A stretch of DNA of 35,808 bases from contig CAMAUI010000040.1 of assembly GCA_945861385.1 (NCBI GenBank), positions 1 through 35,808 of the forward strand, read 5' to 3'. The stretch comes from Prosthecobacter debontii. GTDB lineage: Bacteria > Verrucomicrobiota > Verrucomicrobiia > Chthoniobacterales > Chthoniobacteraceae. Under the pieces are notes generated by a model. It did not search any database, was not told the DNA's origin, and saw only the letters and a list, made by a program, of their open reading frames with translations. Below, one piece after another: positions 7,854 through 15,023 of the stretch; within the stretch, counting starts at the first letter, position 1; each line of letters begins with the position of its first letter. Made by a program: the position numbers and the translations under genes.

Positions 7854-8924
7854 ATGACCAACCAAGATCAACCCGCCGGCCCGAGGCCCTGGATCCCCTC
7901 CACGGTCGGCGATCCCGAGATTGATGCCCGCATCCGCAGCCTCGTCACCGAGATGGGGACGGAGAAGCCCCGGGAATTGATCGAGGAGCTGATCACCACG
8001 GCGCTGAAAATGGCGCGCGATTCGACGAGCGTGGCTGACTTGAAAATGATCAACCGCGCATTGAAGGAGCTGCGCTTCGCGAGCCGCGTTTTCGCGCCCT
8101 ACAAGGGCCGGCGCAAAGTGTCGGTCTTCGGAAGTGCGCGGACGCCGGAGGATGCGCCGGAGTATCTCGCGGCGGAGGAGTTTGGCAGGAAGATGCGCGA
8201 GCGCGGCTACATGATCATCACGGGTGGCGGCGACGGGATCATGGGCGCCGCACACAAGGGCGCGGGCCGCGAAGACAGCATCGGCCTGAACATCCGACTG
8301 CCATTCGAGCAGGCGGCCAACGACACGATCGAGGGCGACAAGAAGCTGGTGAACTTCAATTATTTCTTCACGCGCAAGCTGAACTTCGTGAAGGAGAGCC
8401 ACGCGATCGCGCTGTTCCCCGGCGGCTTCGGGACGATGGACGAGGGCTTCGAGGCGCTGACGCTGATGCAGACGGGAAAGGCGCGCATGTTTCCCGTGGT
8501 GCTGGTGGACAAGCCCGGCGGGACGTATTGGAAATCGGTGCTCGATTTTCTCCACAGCCATCTGCTCGGGCTGCGGCTGATCTCGAAGGACGATTTCAAT
8601 TTCCTCCGCCTCTGCACCGTGGATGAGGCGGTCGCGCACATCGTGCATTTTTACAGCAATTACCACAGTTCCCGCTGGATCGGGCCGCGCATGTCCATGC
8701 GCCTGCTGCGTCCGCTCTCGCAAAGGCTCATCGAGAAAATGGACACGGAGTTTGCCGATGTGCTCGCGAGCGGGAAGTTCGAGCAATGCGGGGCGCTGCC
8801 GGAGGAAAGCGGCGAGCCGGAGATCGCGCACCTGCCGCGGCTTTTCTTTCAGCCGCACAAGCGGAATTTCGGGCGGCTGCGGAAGGTGATTGATGCGGTG
8901 AATGAGCAGGCGGCGACGCCCTGA
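7854..8924 (+). CDS. LOG family (lysine-decarboxylase-like) Rossmann protein
   Basis: The 356-residue product has the TIGR00730/LOG fold. Its diagnostic motifs are GGGDGIMGAA (about 124-133), which binds the phosphate, and FPGGFGTMDEGFE (about 188-200), which carries the PGGxGTxxE active site. In plants and several bacteria LOG proteins cleave cytokinin nucleotide 5'-monophosphates to free base, and related PpnN-type enzymes cleave purine or pyrimidine nucleotides. This protein is longer than minimal LOG (about 190 residues), with about 85 extra N-terminal and 90 extra C-terminal residues, closer to the long forms. I picked the ATG at 7854, since residues before it (from 7773) are not conserved in character. 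A glycosidase-like gene starts 6 bases after its stop, which suggests cotranscription. Confidence 0.88.
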   Translation: MTNQDQPAGPRPWIPSTVGDPEIDARIRSLVTEMGTEKPRELIEELITTALKMARDSTSVADLKMINRALKELRFASRVFAPYKGRRKVSVFGSARTPEDAPEYLAAEEFGRKMRERGYMIITGGGDGIMGAAHKGAGREDSIGLNIRLPFEQAANDTIEGDKKLVNFNYFFTRKLNFVKESHAIALFPGGFGTMDEGFEALTLMQTGKARMFPVVLVDKPGGTYWKSVLDFLHSHLLGLRLISKDDFNFLRLCTVDEAVAHIVHFYSNYHSSRWIGPRMSMRLLRPLSQRLIEKMDTEFADVLASGKFEQCGALPEESGEPEIAHLPRLFFQPHKRNFGRLRKVIDAVNEQAATP

Positions 8925-8930
8925 ACGAGG

Positions 8931-10214
8931 ATGAACCTGCTCCGCGCAATGCTCGCGATCCTGCTGGCGGTGCCCCTCCGTGCAGAGGAGAGGCCGCGGC
9001 CGCTGATGCGTGATTTCATGGGCCTGAGCGTGCGTGCCGCGCAGTTCAGGCCGGAGCTTTACGCGCCGGTCACCCGCATGGTGCGCGACCTCCACGTGCT
9101 CCGCCGGGATGTTGGCGATGACACGTCGGCACCGCTGGATTTTTCCTCCTCGGGAGGGCGTGCGAGCTGGGCATCGTTGTACGGCAATTTGCAGAAGGCC
9201 GGCTGCCGCGCCCATGCGAGCCTGCTTCTCGACGGTCTCGGCCCGGGGGATTGGAAGAGCATGGAGCGCGACGCACACGCTTACGGATTCGCATTTGCGA
9301 GGGCTTTTGGAGGGATGCTCGATACGGCGGAGATCGGCAGCGAGCCGCGCAATTATGACGACGCGGCGTACCGCAGACTGTTTGTTGCAATGGCGCGCGG
9401 CATGCGCGAGGGCAACCCTAGGCTCCGCATCGCCACTTGCGCCGTGACTCCCGGACAGGGCGGCTCCCACGCAAAGAGCATGGATCTTTTTTCCGGTCTC
9501 GATCCGCTGTGGGACATCCTCAGCATCCACGCCCCGGCCGAAGTGGAGCCGGGGCCAGTGTGGCGCCGCAGCCATCCCGAGGATCCCTCGACGAAACTCA
9601 CGGAGACGGTCGGGAGCGTCCTGCGCTGGCGCGACGAGCACGCGAAGGGCAGACAGGTCTGGGTCACGGAGTTCGGTTACGATGCCGCGGCGAAAGCAGC
9701 GCCGAAGACGGGCGAGTTTGCAAAGTGGGCCGGTTGCACGGAGGAACAGCAGGCCATGTGGAACGTGCGGAGCCTCCTTGTCTTTGCCCGCATGGGGGTG
9801 GATCGCGCGTATGTGTATGAATCCGATGACTGCGATGAGACGCGACCCCGCGGCAGCAGCGGCATCACACGCAATTTCCAGCCCAAGCCCGCTTTTCACG
9901 CCCTCGCGTGGCTCCAGCGTTCACTCGGAAAGTATCGTTTCTCCCGTGTCGAGCGTGAGGACGCGGGCGAGTGCTACGCCTACGAATTCACGCACGACAC
10001 GGATCCGAAGCTGCATGTCTGGGCCGTCTGGCGCACGCTCGGCGAAGCCAAAAAGGTGCGGCTGTTCCATGATCCCCTGGAGATCGAACGCGCGGAGCGC
10101 ATGCCCCTCACCGCCGATGCGCCGGAAGGGGTGAACATCGTCCGGGAAATCGAGGGCTACTTCGCCATCGAGGCCACCGAGCGCCCGACGCTGGTGTGGC
10201 TGCGTGGAAAATAG
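8931..10214 (+). CDS. Exported TIM-barrel glycosidase-like protein
   Basis: The 427-residue product carries a signal peptide (MNLLRAMLAILLAVPLRAEE) and looks like a clan GH-A (beta/alpha)8 barrel. Glu138 in EIGSEPRNYDD is placed like the acid/base at the end of strand 4, and Glu247 in VWVTEFGYDA like the nucleophile at the end of strand 7; the spacing of about 110 residues fits. After the barrel (to about 335) is a small beta-rich C-terminal domain (FSRVEREDAGECYAYEF, LHVWAVWRTLG), as in several GH-A families. I cannot name the GH family. The substrate is probably a plant or microbial polysaccharide processed in the periplasm. It starts 6 bases after the LOG gene, with a weak GAACGAGG ribosome site. 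Confidence 0.7.
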   Translation: MNLLRAMLAILLAVPLRAEERPRPLMRDFMGLSVRAAQFRPELYAPVTRMVRDLHVLRRDVGDDTSAPLDFSSSGGRASWASLYGNLQKAGCRAHASLLLDGLGPGDWKSMERDAHAYGFAFARAFGGMLDTAEIGSEPRNYDDAAYRRLFVAMARGMREGNPRLRIATCAVTPGQGGSHAKSMDLFSGLDPLWDILSIHAPAEVEPGPVWRRSHPEDPSTKLTETVGSVLRWRDEHAKGRQVWVTEFGYDAAAKAAPKTGEFAKWAGCTEEQQAMWNVRSLLVFARMGVDRAYVYESDDCDETRPRGSSGITRNFQPKPAFHALAWLQRSLGKYRFSRVEREDAGECYAYEFTHDTDPKLHVWAVWRTLGEAKKVRLFHDPLEIERAERMPLTADAPEGVNIVREIEGYFAIEATERPTLVWLRGK

Positions 10215-10253
10215 CCACGATACGACTTCCAGCGTCCCGAGCTTCCCGCCGCG

Positions 10254-10886
10254 TCAGATTTTTTTCAGCCGGGCGCGATGGATCGGCATGCTCTGGGCGA
10301 GGAAGTGCTTTTCAAAATCTGTCTTCGGCCAGCCTTCCTCCTCGATCCACTCGATCCGCGTGAAGCCCTGCGCGCGGGAGATGATCCGCTCGATCCAGTC
10401 AAAGTATGGCTTGTCGTCCGTCTTGATCAGGACTTCGCCGCCGGGCGCGAGGACCTGGTGCAGGGCCAGCATGAATTCATCGGTGAACAGCCGGCGCTCG
10501 TGGTGCTGGCGCTTCGGCCACGGATCGGGGAACGCGATGTGGACGACACTCGCGCAGCCGGGAGGCAGAAGCGATCGCACCGTGTAGAGGCTTTCGAGGC
10601 GGAGGATGCGACAGTTCGCCAGTGCGTGGCGGGCGATGGCACGGCAGACTTTTTCCACCCGCCCCAGCAGGCGCTCGGTGCCGAGGAAATTGCGGTCCGG
10701 AAAACGCGCGGCCATCGCAAGGATAAATGCGCCATCGCCGCAGCCGAGGTCTATTTCCAGCGGCGCCGGACGCAGGAAAATCTCGGAGAGCGCGGCCCTG
10801 CGGAAATAGTCGGCGGGCACCCACTGGGCGCGCTCGGCGGATGCGAGGAAAGCCTCGTGCTGCTGGCTGATTTGCTCGCGGTTCAC
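10254..10886 (-). CDS. trmB: tRNA (guanine-N7)-methyltransferase TrmB
   Basis: Methylates N7 of guanine 46 in the variable loop of tRNAs using S-adenosylmethionine. The 210-residue product has the SAM-binding motif EIDLGCGDGAF (44-54), the family block FPDPWPKRQHHERR (119-132), a typical APGGEVLIKTDD (147-158) and the C-terminal TDFEKHF (189-195) that helps bind tRNA. The start is GTG at 10886, because that codon overlaps the stop of rsmD in a GTGA arrangement; the longer frame upstream to 10994 lies inside rsmD and is not conserved. It is the last gene of the unit AsmA-like, rsmD, trmB and faces the glycosidase-like gene. Confidence 0.96.
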   Translation of the reverse strand: MNREQISQQHEAFLASAERAQWVPADYFRRAALSEIFLRPAPLEIDLGCGDGAFILAMAARFPDRNFLGTERLLGRVEKVCRAIARHALANCRILRLESLYTVRSLLPPGCASVVHIAFPDPWPKRQHHERRLFTDEFMLALHQVLAPGGEVLIKTDDKPYFDWIERIISRAQGFTRIEWIEEEGWPKTDFEKHFLAQSMPIHRARLKKI

Positions 10887-11494
10887 GGTGCCGGTGTAGG
10901 GGCGGAATGCGCGCCCGCCAAGGGCGCATCCGTGAGCGGCCGGAGAAATGCGACGGCGGTGGATCCGTATCGCTTGTCGCGGACGCACTCCCATGCGTCA
11001 CCGGGCGCGAGCGGCGCTCCGGGCAGGTGCTCGAGGATAAAAAGCCCGCCGGGCTTGAGCGCGCGGCGCAATGATGCCGATGCGAGCAGCATGGCGGCGA
11101 AGTCGTGGTCGCCGGGTTTTTTTGCGTAGGGCGGATCGGCGAGGATGACGTGGAAAGTCCGCGATGAGACGGTGCGGTCGAGCCATCCGAGCGCATCGGC
11201 GCAGACGACTTCGCCGCCGCCGAGCCGGGTTTTCGCAAGGTTGCCGCGGATTGCCTCGCATGCGTGCCTGTCGCTCTCGACGAAAATGCACGACTCCGCG
11301 CCGCGGCTGAGCGCCTCGATTCCGAGGCTGCCGATGCCCGCGAAAAGATCGAGCACCCGCGTGCCGACGATGGATTCGGCGAGGCTGTTGAAGATGGCAT
11401 TTTTCACGACCTCCATCGTGGGACGCAGGGTTTCGCCCGCGTGTTTTGGGGCGTGGAGCGGGATGCCCCGGGCTGTTCCGCTCGCGACCCTCAT
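10883..11494 (-). CDS. rsmD: 16S rRNA (guanine(966)-N2)-methyltransferase RsmD
   Basis: Adds a methyl group to N2 of G966 in helix 31 of 16S rRNA within the assembled 30S subunit. The 203-residue product starts MRVASGTARGIPL, as the family does, and contains LRPTMEVVKNAIFNSL (about 23-38), the SAM motif VLDLFAGIGSLGIEALSRGA (47-66) and the catalytic ADPPYAK (119-125, NPPY-type). Length is normal apart from an extra Pro/Ala-rich tail of about 20 residues. The ATG overlaps the upstream AsmA-like stop as ATGA, and its own stop overlaps the trmB GTG as GTGA, so the three genes are likely translationally coupled. Confidence 0.96.
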   Translation of the reverse strand: MRVASGTARGIPLHAPKHAGETLRPTMEVVKNAIFNSLAESIVGTRVLDLFAGIGSLGIEALSRGAESCIFVESDRHACEAIRGNLAKTRLGGGEVVCADALGWLDRTVSSRTFHVILADPPYAKKPGDHDFAAMLLASASLRRALKPGGLFILEHLPGAPLAPGDAWECVRDKRYGSTAVAFLRPLTDAPLAGAHSAPTPAP

Positions 11495-12945
11495 TTTTCC
11501 TGTTTGGTCTCCGGTCCAGAATCCTCCGGCTTTTTGTCCTTTTTATCGCCGGGCTTTGGGAATGCCGCCTCAATCGCGGCTCCGATCAATACCCCGGTCT
11601 GCTCGTTCTTGCTCTTCCTGCCGGTGATCCGTTCCTTGAGGTTGTTCCTCGGCTTGTTGAAAGAGCCATTCACTTCAAACGCAAGCGACCGCCTCCCCTG
11701 TTCGTCCGGCGGGCCAAATTGGTTGGCGATGACAGTCTGCTTCGCGAGAAATTCGCCGCTCGCGATCAGCTTCGCGGCGAGTTCGAGTTTTCCATCAAGC
11801 TTTGCCGTGCCGGCGGCGGTGAGCGCGAGGGGCGGGGCGCTGATGTCGAGCTGTTTCACGGTGAGGCGTCCGTTCCAGATGCTGATCGTGGCGGTCGCCT
11901 CGGGGATTCCAAACTCCGCGGCGTCCTCCATTCGCAGCGCCTCGCCGATTTCCCGGACAGTCTCGATCTCGTGGCAGGTGCCCTTGGAGAATTTCAAAGT
12001 GATGTCGCCGCCGAGTTCCTTCGTGTTGTCGTTGGTGCCGCGGATGACGGCGGTGGCGCTGAGCGTGCCCATGAGGTTCGGCGGTGGGGCGCCGCCATCG
12101 AGCGCGGCGCGCGTGACGTCCACATTCTCGATCTTGATCTTCCCGTTGTAACGCGACTTCGGCTTTCCGTCCTTGCGCGAATAGCCGCCCGCCGCCCGCC
12201 CGCCACCGACGCTCGCGGTGAATTCCGGGATGATGAGCCCCTTCTCCTCCGATTTGCTGACGCCCGCGCTGAAATTGGAAATCGCCAGCCAGCCGTGCAA
12301 CACCACGCGGCTCGCGCTCACATGACCTTCGATTTTCTCCTCCCGTGCGTCGTTGAGCACGATTCGCACACCCTGCGCGCTCGCGAACGGTTTCCCGTCC
12401 TTGTCTATCATCTCCACGCTTGCGTCCCGGATTCTGATTTTCTCGATCACCACATCGGACTCCTTCCGTGGCTTGGGCGCGGGCTTCGGGGCATTCGGAT
12501 CCTTCGGCGGCTCGGGCTTCTTTTTTTCCGCGTCGCGGGCGGCATTGGGATCCTTGGGCAGTTCAGGTGCGGCCCATGTTCCGTCGGGCTTTTGGTGGAT
12601 GACGAATTTCGGCGCGTCCACGGTGATCTCCTCGAAAATAAACCTCCCCGCGATGAGCGAGCGCAGCCGGTGCTTCGCCTTGAAGGCTGGCGCCTCGAAG
12701 AAGTTCCCTTTTTTGTCCGGAACGCTGACGCCGCGGGCCTCGAGCCCGCCCCAGAGCGAGAGGGTGAGCGAGTCGAATTTTAGCGGGAGCTTCACCGCCT
12801 TGCTCAGTTCCCGCTCGACACGCGCGTGGGTCGCCGGGGACTTCAGCCAGTGGTTGAGATACCAGACCCCCGCGAAAAGCAGCACGACCACCACGAGCGT
12901 GGTGATGAGCAGGATTTTTACGAGGCGTTTCACTACGCGGGACAT
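11491..12945 (-). CDS. AsmA-like inner-membrane protein
   Basis: The 484-residue product starts with a basic N-terminus and one membrane helix (about 9-31, LVKILLITTLVVVVLLFAGVWYL), the layout of AsmA/TamB-type proteins that carry lipids between membranes or affect outer-membrane composition. The rest is beta-rich and periplasmic: LPLKFDSLTLSLWGGLEARGV (about 53-73), IFEEITVDAPKFVIHQ (about 103-118), and a later AsmA-like half with LTVKQLDISAPPLAL. A Pro/Lys-rich linker at 129-162 contains the element PKDPNA twice, so the protein probably has two folded blocks. The tail is highly charged (Lys, Glu, Asp). The start at 12945 is chosen because the membrane helix follows it; the open frame continues upstream but into basic, low-homology sequence. 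It leads the rsmD-trmB unit and diverges from the lipid kinase gene. Confidence 0.8.
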   Translation of the reverse strand: MSRVVKRLVKILLITTLVVVVLLFAGVWYLNHWLKSPATHARVERELSKAVKLPLKFDSLTLSLWGGLEARGVSVPDKKGNFFEAPAFKAKHRLRSLIAGRFIFEEITVDAPKFVIHQKPDGTWAAPELPKDPNAARDAEKKKPEPPKDPNAPKPAPKPRKESDVVIEKIRIRDASVEMIDKDGKPFASAQGVRIVLNDAREEKIEGHVSASRVVLHGWLAISNFSAGVSKSEEKGLIIPEFTASVGGGRAAGGYSRKDGKPKSRYNGKIKIENVDVTRAALDGGAPPPNLMGTLSATAVIRGTNDNTKELGGDITLKFSKGTCHEIETVREIGEALRMEDAAEFGIPEATATISIWNGRLTVKQLDISAPPLALTAAGTAKLDGKLELAAKLIASGEFLAKQTVIANQFGPPDEQGRRSLAFEVNGSFNKPRNNLKERITGRKSKNEQTGVLIGAAIEAAFPKPGDKKDKKPEDSGPETKQEK

Positions 12946-13084
12946 TATGAGGTCTTTGCGGAAAGGGAAAGGTGGCTTTGGCGGTTGGTCCGATGTTAAA
13001 TGCACCGAGTGACCCGTGCGCTGCCGGTGGCGTTCAATCCGCACTGGAAAATCATGGCCGCCCGGTGCAAAGGAACTACCCACC

Positions 13085-13936
13085 GTGCCTGAGATCGCTG
13101 TCATCCTGAATCCGCGAGCCCACGGCGAGCGCGCCCAAAGCCTCGCCGATGATCTGTTCAAGATTGCGCCTTCCGCGGATCTGCGGCTGACGGCGAACCC
13201 CGGCGACGCACGGCTGCTGGCGGCGGATGCCGCCCGCGAGGGTTTCCGCATGGTCGTCGCGGCTGGCGGCGATGGCACGGTCAATGAGGTGGTGAACGGT
13301 CTCGCCGGAAGCGAGACGGCCCTCGGCGTGATCCCGGTCGGAACGATGAATGTCTTTGCGCGGGAGCACCAGCTCCCTGCGAATCTTGCCGAGGCATGGT
13401 CGGTGATCGGGCGGGGGACGATGCGCGAGATTGACCTCGCCGCTGCGAACGACGCCCATTTTATCCAGCTCGCCGGCGTGGGCCTCGATGCGCAGATCGT
13501 AAAGGAGACGACGTGGGAAGCAAAGCGGGCGCTCGGGCCGCTGAGCTACCTCATCAGCGCCGCGCATGTGGCGTCGCGCACGCCGCCGAGGCTCGTGGTC
13601 GAGGCGGGCGGGCGCACCCGCGAGGGCTCGTTCGTCCTTGTCGGCAACGGGCGGTTCTACGGCGCGAAGATCGTCCTTTTCCCCGATGCCCGCCCGGATG
13701 ATGGATTGCTCGACGTGGTGATTTTCAAAAATCTCGGCTACCTCGACATCGTGCGCTACCTGGGCGGCGTGCTCATCGGGCGGCATACGGACATGGCGGA
13801 TGTGCAATATTTCCAGACGCCTGAGCTGCGCGTGAGCAGCGACCAGGAAGTGCCGGTGGAGGTGGATGGCGAACTTGCGGGCGTGCTTCCGGTGACGTTT
13901 GGCATCAAGGGCCGGTTGCGAATCTGCGTTCCATGA
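13085..13936 (+). CDS. YegS/DagK-type lipid kinase
   Basis: The 283-residue product is a DAGK_cat family kinase that phosphorylates diacylglycerol or a similar lipid at the inner membrane. Signatures are the NPRAHG start (9-14), the nucleotide loop AGGDGTVNEVVNGL (60-73), and GVIPVGTMNVFAR (81-93), the GTxNdfA-type block. The C-terminal beta domain shows FVLVGNGRFYGAKIVLFPDARPDDGLLDVVIF and ends with VEVDGELAG, like YegS. The start is GTG at 13085, preceded by AAAGGA about 10 bases upstream, which is one of the better ribosome sites in the window. It diverges from the AsmA-like gene, and a rhomboid gene follows 49 bases after its stop. Confidence 0.93.
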   Translation: MPEIAVILNPRAHGERAQSLADDLFKIAPSADLRLTANPGDARLLAADAAREGFRMVVAAGGDGTVNEVVNGLAGSETALGVIPVGTMNVFAREHQLPANLAEAWSVIGRGTMREIDLAAANDAHFIQLAGVGLDAQIVKETTWEAKRALGPLSYLISAAHVASRTPPRLVVEAGGRTREGSFVLVGNGRFYGAKIVLFPDARPDDGLLDVVIFKNLGYLDIVRYLGGVLIGRHTDMADVQYFQTPELRVSSDQEVPVEVDGELAGVLPVTFGIKGRLRICVP

Positions 13937-13942
13937 TTTTTC

Positions 13943-13957
13943 GCCGTTGCCAACGGC
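13943..13957. repeat. Perfect 7-base inverted repeat between lipid kinase and rhomboid genes
   Basis: GCCGTTG-C-CAACGGC lies 6 bases after the kinase stop and 28 before the rhomboid ATG. An RNA hairpin with a 5-base stem and 5-base loop is possible. No T-run follows on the plus strand, so it is not a standard terminator. Confidence 0.3.
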
Positions 13958-13985
13958 ATCGCCGGGCGTAGCGTCGGGCAAGTGT

Positions 13986-14825
13986 ATGAGCCTCCCGCGA
14001 CGACAGACGAAGGTCCATCCGCGCACTTGGGCATCCGGCAGCCCACGTGCGGTGTGGTTCATCACCAGCATGCTCGGCGGCTGGGCGGCGGCTCAGTTGG
14101 TGTTGTGGACTTTTGAGATTCCCGACGTGCGCCTGGGCTTGCAGCTCGATGCGGCGGGCGTCCATGCCGGCGAGTACTGGCGCTTTTTCACGCACCAGCT
14201 TTTCCATGTGAACGCGCTGCACTTCCTGGCGAATGTCCTCGTGTTCTATTTCGCGGGCCGGGAGGTGGAGCCGATCATCGGGCGCGGGCCGTTTGTCGCG
14301 CTCTGCATCACCGCGGGCCTGCTCGGCGGCGCGGTCAACTGGTTCGCGCTCCATGGCGGGGCGGTGCTCGGCTTCTCCGCAGTCACCGCTGCCGTGCTCG
14401 CTGCCTACGCCACGATACTCCCGGAGTTGGAGCAGCGCATTCTGCTGTTCTTTGTGTTGCCGGTGCGCTTCCGCGTAAAGTGGATCGCACTCCCGGTCGC
14501 CGCCGCCGCCGCCGTGGCGCTCGCCATGGGGGATTTTGGCGAGGTCGGTCCCGCGGGGATTCTCGCGGGCAGTGTGCTGGGCTGGATCTGCGCGCGATCG
14601 CTGGGCTTCGGGAGGCAATCGTGGCTTCAGCGCCGCAAGGCGGAAAGACGGGAGCGGGATGTGCGGCTGGCGCGGATGGATTCGGGGGAGTTCATCGCAT
14701 CGGAAGTGGATCCCGTCCTGGAAAAAATCGCCCGCGAGGGAATGGGCTCGCTCACCCGCGCGGAACGGAAGCTCCTCGATCTTGGAAGGGAGAAACTCGT
14801 TTCCAGCCACCCCGAAAATCGGTGA
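13986..14825 (+). CDS. Rhomboid-fold membrane protein, probably inactive, with DUF6576 tail
   Basis: The 279-residue product has six hydrophobic segments (about 23-43, 77-92, 103-122, 124-145, 151-181, 188-205), matching the rhomboid core. The conserved HxxxxHxxxN of helix 2 is present (His74, His79, Asn83 in HVNALHFLAN), as is the EYWRFFTH loop. The serine site reads GFSA (129-132) instead of GxSG, so Ser131 stays but the oxyanion-loop glycine is alanine. In helix 6, where AHLGG normally holds the catalytic His, I read PAGILAGSVLGW (189-200) with no His. It therefore resembles a rhomboid pseudoprotease. A soluble C-terminal segment (VDPVLEKIAREGMGSLTRAE, about 241-260) matches the DUF6576 tail often fused to bacterial rhomboids. 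The ATG at 13986 is chosen because earlier in-frame codons overlap the kinase gene. Confidence 0.85.
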   Translation: MSLPRRQTKVHPRTWASGSPRAVWFITSMLGGWAAAQLVLWTFEIPDVRLGLQLDAAGVHAGEYWRFFTHQLFHVNALHFLANVLVFYFAGREVEPIIGRGPFVALCITAGLLGGAVNWFALHGGAVLGFSAVTAAVLAAYATILPELEQRILLFFVLPVRFRVKWIALPVAAAAAVALAMGDFGEVGPAGILAGSVLGWICARSLGFGRQSWLQRRKAERRERDVRLARMDSGEFIASEVDPVLEKIAREGMGSLTRAERKLLDLGREKLVSSHPENR

Positions 14826-15023
14826 AGGGGGTTCCGCAGACAGCCGCCCCGCCGCGCAGCACGACCCGGCCTGGCAAAGACCACCACTGGCCTCGATGAT
14901 GAGGACCTTCTCCGCCGCCGACCGTGGAGATCACGAAAACAACGCCGCCGGGCTAAGAGACGCGCAACAGCGCGATTGGCACGATGAATCACACTGAGCG
15001 TCCAAACCCAAACCCAACCGTCC

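Noticed and set aside
7410..9899. Minus-strand open frame of 829 codons across rhaM, LOG and glycosidase-like genes
   Set aside because: It spans several unrelated plus-strand genes with good family matches; its own composition is low-complexity.
14976..14993. Perfect sigma-54 -24 half (TTGGCACG) before the DUF4407 gene
   Set aside because: The -12 half is missing: the bases at the required spacing read CA and not GC, so the invariant element is absent.
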